From positions 1-11,136 of the forward strand of contig JAJRRE010000210.1 in the NCBI GenBank assembly GCA_024279745.1: DNA of 11,136 nt, in the 5' to 3' direction. Both the position numbers and the translations under genes were made by a program. This stretch comes from Alphaproteobacteria bacterium. Lineage in GTDB: Bacteria; Pseudomonadota; Alphaproteobacteria; Rhizobiales; Hyphomicrobiaceae. The notes beneath the pieces were generated by a model, which saw only the letters and a program-made list of their open reading frames with translations, had not been told where the DNA came from and made no database searches. Of this stretch, positions 1-8,131 are shown one piece after another (position 1 is the first letter of the stretch; the number at the start of each line of letters is the position of its first letter).

Positions 1-166
1 CCCGGCGCATTTGCACCGCCGCCCAAACCTTGCGATCAAACAATAGCAGAAAAGCCAGCACAACCAGCAGCACCACCAGCATCAGCAAAGACTTGCCGAT
101 CATAATGGCCAGCGGCAGCCCAAAATCAAACCACCATGTTAACAAGCGCTCAGACATGTCGTCCAT
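1..166 (-). CDS. nuoH: NADH-quinone oxidoreductase subunit H, N-terminal part (cut by window edge)
   Basis: NuoH is the complex I membrane subunit that, with NuoA, NuoB and NuoD, shapes the quinone-entry chamber. Only the first 55 codons are present; the gene runs off the left edge of the window. The ATG at 166-164 directly follows the nuoG TGA (169-167) with no spacer, which suggests translational coupling. A second in-frame Met is codon 4. Residues about 18-43 form one hydrophobic transmembrane helix, followed at 44-55 by DRKVWAAVQMRR, the very conserved loop motif of the NuoH/ND1 family. That motif, plus the position after nuoG, makes the assignment firm although most of the protein is missing. 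Confidence 0.93.
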   Translation of the reverse strand, partial: MDDMSERLLTWWFDFGLPLAIMIGKSLLMLVVLLVVLAFLLLFDRKVWAAVQMRR

Positions 167-2293
167 TCAACCCTTATTCTCATTACCTTGCGCCGTACCG
201 GCAGGACTATACATCGATTTTTTCATAGCGCTCAACTCGGCCAAAACCTGCGAGGCGCGCGCGATTGGATTACTGAGATAAAAATCGGCAATGGCATTGA
301 CAAAGGGCTCATCAACCAGCGAGCCGCCCATCACCGCCAACGCTTCCAGATTAGATTTATCAACCGGCGCGATATCGTCCAGGGCGCCCAGGCTCGGGGT
401 TTGCCCGATCATCGCCGCGCTCAAAGCGCTCAAACTATCATAAGGCAGGGGCGCGCCCATTGCGCCCGACAGTGCCCGCAGGATCGCCCAGTCGTCTTTG
501 GCGTCGCCTGGCGGGAAGCCGGCGCGCAGGGCCAGTTGCGCTCGCCCTTCCAGATTGACATAGGTGCCGTTTTTTTCCGTATAGGCCGCGCCCGGCAAAA
601 TAACATCGCCCTGATGCGCGCCAGCATCGCCGTGGGTGCCTTGATAGATGACAAAGCACGACGCCTTGAGCGCCGACAGATCCAGCTCATCGGCACCTAG
701 CAGATACAGCACATCCAAATCGCCGGCGGTCCCAGCGGCGATCATACCGGCGACATCCTTGCCGTTTTCGCCCGGTACCAAGCCAAGATCAAGACCGGCA
801 ACCCGCGAGGCGGCGGTGTGCAGCACATTGAACGAGCACCAATTCTTATCGCAACCCTCTCGTGCCGCTTCAGCAATTCGCGCGGCCAGGGCCAGCACCA
901 TCTGACCATCGCTGCGCGCCATAGCGCCAGCACCAACAATCACCATTGGGTGGGCCGCTTCACGTAGCACGCCAGCAAAATCATGATTGCCTTCGGCCAC
1001 GTCATAGAGGGTCTGCGGACCCGCGCCCAGATAATCATAGGGGTAATTGAGATCCGCCTGCTCGCCAATCACGGCGATGCGCAAATTGCCCTGCCGCCAG
1101 CGCTTGCGAATGCGCGCATTCATCACCGCCGCTTCAATGCGCGGATTGCAGCCAACCAGTAAAATTGCGTCGGCGGCTTCAAGACCTTCAATCGTGGAAT
1201 TGAACACATAGCTGCCACGGCCCAATGCCGGATCAAGCTTGGCGCCATCCTGCCGGCAATCGATATTGGGTGATCCCAATGAGGCCGCCAGCCCCTGCAG
1301 CGCGAACATCTCTTCGGCGGCACAAAGATCACCGGCAACAAAGCCGATCCGCTCCGGCGCCGTGGCTTTCATCTTTGCGGCAATCGCCGCAAGCGCGTCG
1401 TCCCAGCTGGCCGCCTGTAATTTGCCATCAGTGCCACGAACATAGGGCTGATCGAGCCTTTGCGCACGCAGACCGTCTGCCACATGGCGGGTCTTGTCAG
1501 AAATCCATTCTTCATTGACCGCATCATTATTGCGCGGCAGCACGCGCATGACTTCGCGCCCGCGCGTATCGACGCGAATGGCGGAACCGACTGCGTCCAT
1601 AACATCGATGGTCTCGGTTTTTTTCAGCTCCCAGGGCCGCGCAACAAAGGCGTAAGGGCGATTGGTCAGCGCGCCGACAGGGCACAGATCGATCACATTG
1701 GCGGAGAGTTCCGACATTAAACCGCGCTCAAGATAAGTGGCTATTTCCGCGTCCTCACCGCGCCCGAGCAGACCAAGTTCTTCAACACCGGCGATCTCGG
1801 TCATAAAGCGCACACAGCGCGTGCAGTGAATGCAGCGCGTCATCACCGTCTTGATCAGCGGCCCGAGATATTTCTGTTCTACGGCGCGTTTGTTTTCATC
1901 GTAGCGCGTTAAGCCGCCGCCAAAGCTGCGCGCCTGATCTTGCAAATCGCATTCGCCGCCCTGATCGCAAATCGGGCAATCGAGCGGATGATTGATCAGC
2001 AAAAAGTCCATCACCCCTTCGCGCGCCTTCTTGACCAGCGGTGATGTGGTGACCACTTCGGGCGGCTGACCGTCTGGGCCGGGACGCAGATCGTTGACCC
2101 CCATGGCGCAGGAGGCGACAGGCTTGGGCGCGCCGACGACTTCAACCAGACACATGCGGCAATTACCGGCGATGGACAGACGCTCATGATAGCAAAATCG
2201 CGGGATCGCCACGCCTGCCTGTTCGCAGGCCTGCAGCACTGTAATGCCGTCCTCGACCTCGATTTCTTCGCCGTCAATCTTCAGTTTTGGCAT
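167..2293 (-). CDS. nuoG: NADH-quinone oxidoreductase subunit G (complex I 75-kDa subunit)
   Basis: This is the largest subunit of the peripheral NADH-oxidising arm; it passes electrons from NuoF/NuoE towards NuoB through Fe-S clusters. The 708 residues are a normal length for alphaproteobacterial NuoG. The N-terminal ferredoxin-like domain has Cys34, Cys45, Cys48 and Cys62 (2Fe-2S, N1b). Next come His102, Cys106, Cys109 and Cys115 (N5, His-ligated 4Fe-4S), then Cys154, Cys157, Cys160 and Cys204 (N4). The rest is the molybdopterin-oxidoreductase-like fold, which carries no metal cofactor in complex I. The C-terminus has the NPIARAS motif typical of alphaproteobacterial and mitochondrial forms. 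An AGGGG stretch lies a few bases before the ATG at 2293-2291. A 315-nt gap separates it from the DUF3291 gene upstream, and nuoH starts immediately after its stop. Confidence 0.97.
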   Translation of the reverse strand: MPKLKIDGEEIEVEDGITVLQACEQAGVAIPRFCYHERLSIAGNCRMCLVEVVGAPKPVASCAMGVNDLRPGPDGQPPEVVTTSPLVKKAREGVMDFLLINHPLDCPICDQGGECDLQDQARSFGGGLTRYDENKRAVEQKYLGPLIKTVMTRCIHCTRCVRFMTEIAGVEELGLLGRGEDAEIATYLERGLMSELSANVIDLCPVGALTNRPYAFVARPWELKKTETIDVMDAVGSAIRVDTRGREVMRVLPRNNDAVNEEWISDKTRHVADGLRAQRLDQPYVRGTDGKLQAASWDDALAAIAAKMKATAPERIGFVAGDLCAAEEMFALQGLAASLGSPNIDCRQDGAKLDPALGRGSYVFNSTIEGLEAADAILLVGCNPRIEAAVMNARIRKRWRQGNLRIAVIGEQADLNYPYDYLGAGPQTLYDVAEGNHDFAGVLREAAHPMVIVGAGAMARSDGQMVLALAARIAEAAREGCDKNWCSFNVLHTAASRVAGLDLGLVPGENGKDVAGMIAAGTAGDLDVLYLLGADELDLSALKASCFVIYQGTHGDAGAHQGDVILPGAAYTEKNGTYVNLEGRAQLALRAGFPPGDAKDDWAILRALSGAMGAPLPYDSLSALSAAMIGQTPSLGALDDIAPVDKSNLEALAVMGGSLVDEPFVNAIADFYLSNPIARASQVLAELSAMKKSMYSPAGTAQGNENKG

Positions 2294-2608
2294 GTCGCCC
2301 CTAATCCTGCCCTTACACTACTGCTGGCTGCCCAGCACTGTTTGCGCCGGCTGGTTAACCCGTTGGCCTGCTGCCCAGCGCCGCCGCCGATTTAGCACGG
2401 CTGCCGACCTGTTACATTGTTGTCCGCGCGCCCCCTGCGCCCGAACCAATTTGCAGCCCGATTTACCAACCCAAATCCTCGCTTAGCCACCGGTCTGACT
2501 ATAGCCGACACATACTGCATCGCAACATCAAAACCGTTCCCCCTTGTTTCGCCTTTTCAGGCCGCAAGGTCAATGCTTTGCCCGCATATTCGCGCGCAAC
2601 TCAAACAT
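2294..2608. other. 315-nt intergenic gap upstream of nuoG
   Basis: This is the longest gap inside the operon. I see no credible ORF on the minus strand here and no clear rho-independent terminator after the DUF3291 stop codon. The only signal is a moderate sigma70-like promoter candidate at 2498-2525. The long plus-strand frame crossing this gap is antisense to the DUF3291 gene and has no family resemblance. Confidence 0.6.
2498..2525 (-). promoter_or_regulatory. Candidate sigma70-type promoter for nuoG
   Basis: On the minus strand, TTGCGA (2525-2520, 4 of 6 to TTGACA) is followed after 16 nt by TATAGT (2503-2498, 5 of 6 to TATAAT). It would give a leader of about 200 nt before nuoG. It sits in the long gap after the DUF3291 gene, where an internal promoter would make sense. 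Such matches occur by chance and no transcript data are available, so this is a suggestion only. Confidence 0.25.
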
Positions 2609-3070
2609 TCAAGCGCAAGCCTCGCTCTGCCACAGTTTAACATTTGGCAGATGCGACCAGTTAAACGCAAAACCGTCGTTTCCATGGGCGTCCAAATGAT
2701 CAAGCCGCGCCTTGGCCTCATTCAGCGACGGCTCATGCCCCTGTGCCACCCACCACATAACAAAATGATGGGAATTGAGTGTTTCAAACCATTCGGCGCG
2801 CTGTTTGTAAATCTGCTTGTGCACCGTGTTCCAGACGAATTGCTCAAGGGCTTCGGGCGTCTGCCAAACGCTCATATTGACAATCATGTTTTCAGGCCAG
2901 GGGCTCTTGATACGTGTTGCATCGCCGCCCGCATCCTGCAAGCGCCAGACAAAACCGTCGCAGCGCTCCGCCAGCGCATTGATGCGCGCAAGATTATCAA
3001 CGAAACCCGAAAGACGCGGATCACTAATCGGGTATTTCAGCTCGGCGATATTCAACTGCGCCAGATGCAT
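2609..3070 (-). CDS. DUF3291 domain-containing protein inside the nuo operon
   Basis: This is a 153-residue protein of the DUF3291 family (no established reaction). The family look is strong: N-terminal MHLAQLNIAE, then DPRLSGFVDNL, AERCDGFVWRL at 34-44, a Trp/Met/Asn-rich central part (NMSVWQTPEALEQFVW at 65-80) and a WW pair near 106-107. Such proteins are predicted small alpha/beta folds resembling antibiotic-monooxygenase ferredoxin-like dimers; that is family knowledge, not something seen here. I chose the ATG at 3070-3068 because GGAGGA lies 10 nt upstream and family members start here. A TTG six codons upstream (3088) overlaps the Shine-Dalgarno and is less likely. It lies between nuoF (97-nt gap) and nuoG (315-nt gap) on the same strand, so it is probably co-transcribed. 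No signal peptide or membrane helix is visible. Any role in complex I is inference from position only. Confidence 0.87.
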   Translation of the reverse strand: MHLAQLNIAELKYPISDPRLSGFVDNLARINALAERCDGFVWRLQDAGGDATRIKSPWPENMIVNMSVWQTPEALEQFVWNTVHKQIYKQRAEWFETLNSHHFVMWWVAQGHEPSLNEAKARLDHLDAHGNDGFAFNWSHLPNVKLWQSEACA

Positions 3071-3167
3071 GGGTTTGGCTTCCTCCAACTGTTAACGTCC
3101 ATCAGCTTTTTCCTGTCGCCTACACCAGTCGAAAGTGGCCCAACGACCGCCCCTTTGAGCCCGCCGC

Positions 3168-4481
3168 CTAGTGTGCCGCTTCGACCTGCTTTGACGTCAC
3201 GGCACCATCGCTCGCCGCACGCGCGCTATATTGATCGATGCGCGCTTCAATAACGTGGCGGAAATTGTTGATCAGCCCTTGCACCGGCCAGGCGGCGGCA
3301 TCGCCAAGTGCGCAGATCGTGTGCCCCTCGACCTGTTTGGAGACCTCAAACAGCATATCGATTTCGCGTTTTTCGGCGCGCCCCTCGGCCATGCGCGTCA
3401 GCACCCGCCACATCCAGCCTGTGCCTTCGCGGCAGGGGGTACATTGTCCGCAGCTTTCATGTTTGTAGAAATAGGCCAGGCGGGCAATGGCCTTGATGAT
3501 GTCGGTGGATTTATCCATCACGATGACGCCTGCTGTGCCGAGGCCGGAGCCTTCCTTGCCCAGCGCGTCAAAGTCCATGGTGATGTCGGCGCACACGTCG
3601 GTGCGCAAACAGCGTACCGACGAGCCACCGGGGATTACCGTGAGTAGATTATCCCAACCGCCGCGCACGCCGCCGCAATGCTTGTCGAGCAGCTCGCGCA
3701 AAGGAATGCCCATCTCTTCTTCGACGGTGCAGGGGCGTTCGACATGGCCTGAGATACAAAACAGCTTGGTGCCGACATTATTGGGTTTGCCCAGCCCATT
3801 GAACCATGCCGCGCCGCGCCGCAGGATATCAGGCGCAACGGCAATGCTCTCGACATTGTTGACCGTGGTCGGCGCGCCGTAAAGGCCGCAATTGGCCGGG
3901 AAAGGCGGCTTTAAGCGCGGCTGGCCCTTCTTGCCTTCAAGGCTTTCCAACAGGGCGGTTTCTTCGCCGCAAATATAAGCGCCTGCCCCATGGGCGACAT
4001 AACATTCAAAGTCCCAGCCATGGACATTGTTTTTGCCGATCAACCGCGCCTCATAGGCCTGATCAATCGCCGCCTGCAACCGTTCGCGCTCATGAATGAA
4101 CTCGCCGCGCGCATAGATATAGCAAACATGGGCGCGCATGGCGAAAGAGGCAAGCAGCGCGCCTTCAACCAGCAAATGCGGATCGTGGCGCAGTATCTCG
4201 CGATCCTTACAGGTGCCCGGTTCAGACTCGTCGGCATTGATGACGAGAAAACTCGGCCGCGGATCTTCCTTGGGCATGAACGACCATTTGAGCCCCGTGG
4301 GGAACCCGGCACCGCCGCGCCCGCGCAGGCCCGACGATTTGACCTCATTGATAATCCAGTCATGGCCCTTGTCGATAAATTCTTTGGTGCCATGCCAGGC
4401 GCCGCGCGAACGCGCGCCTTTCAGCCCCCAATCGTGCTGGCCATAGAGATTGAGAAATATCCGGTCTTTATCTTGCAGCAT
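3168..4481 (-). CDS. nuoF: NADH-quinone oxidoreductase subunit F (complex I 51-kDa, NADH/FMN-binding)
   Basis: This subunit holds the NADH site and FMN, and cluster N3; it is the entry point of electrons into complex I. With the ATG at 4481 the protein has 437 residues, normal for the family. Visible motifs are the Gly-rich NADH/FMN segment GRGGAGFPTG (54-63), NADESEPGTCKDRE (83-96), GAGAYICGEETALLES (165-180), and the N3 4Fe-4S ligands Cys344, Cys347 and Cys350 (ESCGQCTPCREGT) with Cys390 (TICALGDAAAWP). A GTG five codons upstream (4496) is in frame. It falls inside the AGGGGTGAG ribosome-binding sequence that serves the ATG about 10 nt downstream, so the ATG start is preferred; it also gives the usual MLxDKDRIF N-terminus. 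It follows the nuoE stop by 17 nt. Confidence 0.97.
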   Translation of the reverse strand: MLQDKDRIFLNLYGQHDWGLKGARSRGAWHGTKEFIDKGHDWIINEVKSSGLRGRGGAGFPTGLKWSFMPKEDPRPSFLVINADESEPGTCKDREILRHDPHLLVEGALLASFAMRAHVCYIYARGEFIHERERLQAAIDQAYEARLIGKNNVHGWDFECYVAHGAGAYICGEETALLESLEGKKGQPRLKPPFPANCGLYGAPTTVNNVESIAVAPDILRRGAAWFNGLGKPNNVGTKLFCISGHVERPCTVEEEMGIPLRELLDKHCGGVRGGWDNLLTVIPGGSSVRCLRTDVCADITMDFDALGKEGSGLGTAGVIVMDKSTDIIKAIARLAYFYKHESCGQCTPCREGTGWMWRVLTRMAEGRAEKREIDMLFEVSKQVEGHTICALGDAAAWPVQGLINNFRHVIEARIDQYSARAASDGAVTSKQVEAAH

Positions 4482-4498
4482 GTTTTTGTTTCTCACCC

Positions 4499-5590
4499 CT
4501 ATTCCGCAGCCAGTTTTCTGGCCTGCGCTATCCAGTCCTCGCGATCAATCCGGCCTTTAAAGCTGAGATAATTATCGACCCATTGCGTGGTCTCGCGCGA
4601 CCAATTTGCGACCTGATCGAAATGGAATATCCCCAGCTCATTCAAGATGCCTTCGATCTTGGGACCGACGCCGCTAATGCGTTTGAGATCATCGGCCTGG
4701 CCACCGCGCGGCCCTGCCAGAGCTGCCGGCTTGCCAGCCTCGTCAGCCTCGTCAGCAGCGCTCGTAGCAGACGCATCGGTACCCGCCAAAGTCAGCGCTG
4801 CCGTGGCTGCACCAGCTGCGATTGAACTGGCGCCGCGCGCTGTATCGGGGCCGGTAACCTTAACCGCCTCGTTCAAAGCCGCTGCCGGCCCGGCATTCGA
4901 TTTATTTTCATCGGGGGGACTGGCTACAGGTTCTGCCCCGGCGCTATTGCCCGTATCGGCGAAGCGCACCGCCAGCTCTTCATAAAAACCTGGCTGGTTC
5001 AATGTTGTGGCGCCGCCGATTGGCGCACTAAAGTCGCGCTCAATTCTGGGCCCTGCTTCGGGAGTTTCGCCGCGCGCAAAAGCGTCCATAACATCGCCCA
5101 GAGTTTCCGGCGTCAGATCCTCATAAAGCTTATTGCCGACCTGAATGAGCGGGGCGTTCACACAAGCGCCCAGACATTCCACTTCTTCCCAGGAAAAATT
5201 GCCATCGGGCGACAATTTGTGCGGCTGCTCATTAATGCGTTTTTTGCACGCTTCGATTAGCGCTTCAGAGCCGCGCAACATGCAAGGTGTGGTGCCGCAA
5301 ACCTGAATATGGGCTTTCTTGCCGACGGGCGAAAGCTGAAACATGGTGTAGAAGGTCGCCACTTCGAGCACCCGAATATGGGCCATATCAAGCATCTCGC
5401 CGACAGTACGAATGGCCGGTTCCGGCAGCCAGCCGCCCGATTGTTCCTGCGCGCGCCACAGCAGGCCAATCACAGCGGAGGCTTGCTTGCCTTCAGGAAA
5501 TTTGGCGATGGTTGCACGAGCCCAGGCTTCATTGTCTGCGCTAAAGGTAAAGCTGGCCGGTTGGCTGGGATCAAGTCTGCGAACGCTCAT
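4499..5590 (-). CDS. nuoE: NADH-quinone oxidoreductase subunit E with C-terminal helix-hairpin-helix extension
   Basis: This is the 24-kDa-type subunit carrying the 2Fe-2S cluster N1a beside the FMN of NuoF. Residues 1-175 are the thioredoxin-like NuoE core, with ligands Cys98, Cys103, Cys139 and Cys143 (VCGTTPC and ECLGACVNAP). At 363 residues it is about twice the length of a minimal NuoE. Residues about 205-295 are a low-complexity linker rich in Ala, Gly, Asp and Glu. Residues about 299-363 form a compact domain starting DDLKRISGVGPKIEGIL, a helix-hairpin-helix signature, followed by LGIFHFDQVANW and SFKGRIDREDW. This tail recurs in NuoE and some other proteins of alphaproteobacteria; its function is not established. 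The ATG at 5590 follows a purine-rich AAAAGAGA. A 115-nt gap separates it from the membrane-protein gene upstream. Confidence 0.96.
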   Translation of the reverse strand: MSVRRLDPSQPASFTFSADNEAWARATIAKFPEGKQASAVIGLLWRAQEQSGGWLPEPAIRTVGEMLDMAHIRVLEVATFYTMFQLSPVGKKAHIQVCGTTPCMLRGSEALIEACKKRINEQPHKLSPDGNFSWEEVECLGACVNAPLIQVGNKLYEDLTPETLGDVMDAFARGETPEAGPRIERDFSAPIGGATTLNQPGFYEELAVRFADTGNSAGAEPVASPPDENKSNAGPAAALNEAVKVTGPDTARGASSIAAGAATAALTLAGTDASATSAADEADEAGKPAALAGPRGGQADDLKRISGVGPKIEGILNELGIFHFDQVANWSRETTQWVDNYLSFKGRIDREDWIAQARKLAAE

Positions 5591-5705
5591 TTATTCAGTC
5601 TCTTTTCGCGTGAATGACGGCAGTCGTCGACCGGGGCCAATCGCAACGTCCAACAACGATTGCAAACGCCTCAGATCACCGAACAATTCGTCCGGCTTTA
5701 GGCCG

Positions 5706-6068
5706 TCACCTCATATACCAGATGAAAGACAGCATGACAGCTGCCATGGGAGCAAGAAACAGCGAGATCTGCGAATAAAACCGCAAAATTGCCGTAAAAA
5801 ACAATCCAAGCGCCAAGCCGACAAGCGGGATCGACCAGCCGCCAAATTCCTGCCAGCGCGCGGCGGCGAACAAGAGTGCCGGGATCATGGCGCAAATGCC
5901 GATGAAAACGGCAATCGACACATGGTGAGCCTGCACTTCGCCCATGGACCAGTTATTGCGCCGGGCAAACCAGTGATAGCTAGCCAATGACAGCCCCAGA
6001 CCGAAACTGATCACTGCCCATACATACATCGCATCCACCGGCATAAGTGCCGTGCCGTCATCATACAT
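5706..6068 (-). CDS. Unrecognised small integral membrane protein between nuoD and nuoE
   Basis: I do not recognise the family. The 120-residue protein has four likely transmembrane helices at about 12-34, 49-70, 78-97 and 99-118, with short connecting loops and no cleavable signal peptide. The loop between helices 1 and 2 (about 35-48) is the most polar, with ARRNNW, and HH at 48-49. The start ATG at 6068 is supported by AGGGAG eight nt upstream, so it is likely translated. It lies on the operon strand, 196 nt after nuoD and 115 nt before nuoE, hence probably co-transcribed. An assembly factor or accessory subunit of complex I is possible, but nothing in the sequence proves it. Confidence 0.8.
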   Translation of the reverse strand: MYDDGTALMPVDAMYVWAVISFGLGLSLASYHWFARRNNWSMGEVQAHHVSIAVFIGICAMIPALLFAAARWQEFGGWSIPLVGLALGLFFTAILRFYSQISLFLAPMAAVMLSFIWYMR

Positions 6069-6264
6069 ACCCTAAACTCCCTATTTGCTTTGCCCCGAAC
6101 ATCCCAAATCACCAAACGCTTTGAAGCCTGAAGCAATCACAAATGACGCCCCTACAGCTCCAACCGGTCTGGCTCGATATCGGGCCCATTTGTTCTGTTT
6201 AGCAAAGCAATCGGCTTTTTGCAGCTTGGTGAACCAGTATGGTTACCGCTGCAATCTGCCCCTA

Positions 6265-7455
6265 TCATCGGTCTACCTCGCCGAACACAATATCAAGCGA
6301 GCCCATAATGGCAGAAACGTCCGCCAGCATGTGCCCGCGATTGAGGAAATCCATTGCCTGCAGATGCGCAAAGCCGGGCGCCCGGATCTTGCACCGATAG
6401 GGTTTGTTGGAGCCATCGGACACCAGATAGACGCCGAATTCACCCTTGGGCGCTTCAACGGCGGTATAAACTTCGCCTTCAGGCAGATGTACGCCTTCGG
6501 TATACAGCTTGTAATGATTGATCAGCGCTTCCATCGAGCGCTTCATTTGCGCCCGGGGTGGCGGCACGACTTTACTGTCCTCAGCCGCTACCGGCCCCTG
6601 CCCGCCCTCGACCTGCAAATGCTCAATGGCGCGCTTCATGATCTTGATGGATTCGCGCATTTCGATCATGCGGATCAGATACCGGTCATAACAGTCGCCG
6701 TTTTTGCCAACCGGAATATCGAACTCAAATTCGTCATAGCATTCATAGGGCTGGCTTTTGCGCAAATCCCAGGCCGCGCCCGAGCCGCGCACCATGACAC
6801 CGGAGAACCCCCAGGCGAAACATTCGTCCAGGGTGACAACGCCAATATCGACATTGCGCTGTTTGAAAATCCGGTTGTCGGTCAGCAGGCCCTCGATGTC
6901 GTCGCACACTTTTAAGAACGGATCGCACCAGTCATAGATGTCCTGGATTAGCTCGGGCGGCAGATCCTGGCGCACACCGCCAAGCCGGAAATAAGCTGCG
7001 TGCATCCGCGAGCCCGACGCGCGCTCATAAAACACCATCAGTTTTTCGCGCTCTTCAAAGCCCCACAAAGGCGGCGTCAGCGCGCCCACATCCATGGCCT
7101 GCGTGGTGACATTTAAAAGGTGCGATAAAATCCGGCCGATTTCGCAAAACAGCACGCGAATAAGCTGGCCGCGGCGCGGCACCGCAAGGCCAAGCAGCTT
7201 CTCCGCCGCCATGCAAAAGGCGTGCTCCTGGTTCATCGGCGCGACATAATCAAGCCGATCGAAATAAGGGATCGCCTGCATATAGCTTTTTTGCTCGATC
7301 AGTTTTTCGGTGCCGCGATGCAACAACCCGATATGCGGATCGACGCGCTTGACCACTTCGCCATCAAGCTCCAGCAGCAGTCGCAGCACACCATGGGCGG
7401 CGGGATGCTGCGGCCCAAAGTTGATATTAAAGTTTCGAATTTCCGATTCAGCCAT
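6265..7455 (-). CDS. nuoD: NADH-quinone oxidoreductase subunit D (complex I 49-kDa subunit)
   Basis: NuoD is the [NiFe]-hydrogenase-large-subunit-related connector subunit that, with NuoB, forms the quinone-reduction site; it has lost the metal ligands of hydrogenases. The 396 residues match the family length. Visible landmarks are FGPQHPAAHG (13-22), GLLHRGTEKL (about 43-52), YFDRLDY (64-70), GALTPPLWGFEERE, and the C-terminal GSLDIVFGEVDR ending on the conserved Arg. It is a separate gene from nuoC (not a nuoCD fusion), as in alphaproteobacteria and mitochondria. The ATG follows the nuoC stop by 6 nt with a G-rich GGGGGA upstream that lies inside the end of nuoC, so the pair is probably translationally coupled. 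Confidence 0.98.
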   Translation of the reverse strand: MAESEIRNFNINFGPQHPAAHGVLRLLLELDGEVVKRVDPHIGLLHRGTEKLIEQKSYMQAIPYFDRLDYVAPMNQEHAFCMAAEKLLGLAVPRRGQLIRVLFCEIGRILSHLLNVTTQAMDVGALTPPLWGFEEREKLMVFYERASGSRMHAAYFRLGGVRQDLPPELIQDIYDWCDPFLKVCDDIEGLLTDNRIFKQRNVDIGVVTLDECFAWGFSGVMVRGSGAAWDLRKSQPYECYDEFEFDIPVGKNGDCYDRYLIRMIEMRESIKIMKRAIEHLQVEGGQGPVAAEDSKVVPPPRAQMKRSMEALINHYKLYTEGVHLPEGEVYTAVEAPKGEFGVYLVSDGSNKPYRCKIRAPGFAHLQAMDFLNRGHMLADVSAIMGSLDIVFGEVDR

Positions 7456-7461
7456 TGTGTC

Positions 7462-8064
7462 TCATTCCCCCGCCTTCTCATCGCCCGGCAGCAAATATTT
7501 GGCGTCTTCCCAGGGGCTCTCAAAGTCGAAATTACGAAACTCCTGCATCAGTTTTACCTTGTCATAGACAACGCGCTTTTGCTCATCGTCATAGCGCAGC
7601 TCAACAAAGCCGGTGAGCGGGAAATCTTTGCGCAAGGGATGGCCTTCAAAGCCATAATCGGTGAGCAGACGGCGCAAATCGGGATGATCGGAAAACAATA
7701 TCCCGTACATGTCGTAGGCTTCGCGCTCAAACCAATTGGCGGCGGGAAAGGTCTCGACAATGCTCGGCACCGGCGTTGCCTCGTCGGTTTCCAGCTTGAC
7801 CCTGATGCGCGTATTGCGGCGCGGGCTCAGCAGATGATAAACGACATCGAAGCGCCGTTTGCGCGCCGGCCAGTCAACGCCGCAAATATCAATCAGACAT
7901 TCAAAACGGCAGCGCGGGTCATCGCGCAAAAACCGCATGATTTGTACGATTTGATCGCGCGCCACGACAACCGTCAACTCGCCAAATGCCGTTTGCCGGG
8001 ACATCAGGGCATCGCCGATTTTGGCATCGATATAATCGCCCAGCTCTGTAAAACTATCGTCCAT
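7462..8064 (-). CDS. nuoC: NADH-quinone oxidoreductase subunit C (complex I 30-kDa subunit)
   Basis: NuoC is a cofactor-free subunit of the connector module that binds NuoD and NuoG/NuoI. With the ATG at 8064 it has 200 residues. The family signature is at about 117-150: YDMYGILFSDHPDLRRLL, then TDYGFEGHPLRKDFPL, preceded by WFERE. The C-terminus has QEFRNFDFESPWE. I chose 8064 because AAAAGG lies 6 nt before that ATG. An in-frame GTG at 8106, adding 14 residues, has no Shine-Dalgarno close upstream, though it cannot be fully excluded. It follows nuoB after 67 nt and precedes nuoD by 6 nt. Confidence 0.97.
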   Translation of the reverse strand: MDDSFTELGDYIDAKIGDALMSRQTAFGELTVVVARDQIVQIMRFLRDDPRCRFECLIDICGVDWPARKRRFDVVYHLLSPRRNTRIRVKLETDEATPVPSIVETFPAANWFEREAYDMYGILFSDHPDLRRLLTDYGFEGHPLRKDFPLTGFVELRYDDEQKRVVYDKVKLMQEFRNFDFESPWEDAKYLLPGDEKAGE

Positions 8065-8131
8065 ACTCAACCTTTTGAGGCCCTCATTGTTTGAACTGGC
8101 CGGCACGAGCGGCGCCGTTCGGCCCTGCCTG

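Noticed and set aside
2417..3253. Plus-strand open frame of 278 codons across the DUF3291 gene and its flanks
   Set aside because: It is antisense to a gene with clear family motifs, it crosses the nuoF end, and its product shows no recognisable domain.
6085..6915. Plus-strand open frame of 276 codons antisense to nuoD
   Set aside because: It is a mirror frame of a strongly conserved gene; the translation has no family resemblance.
7222..8094. Plus-strand open frame of 290 codons antisense to nuoC/nuoD
   Set aside because: Same reason: it overlaps two conserved genes fully and has no independent support.
8065..8106. 14-codon N-terminal extension of NuoC from a GTG
   Set aside because: No ribosome-binding site close upstream, while the ATG at 8064 has AAAAGG 6 nt before it.
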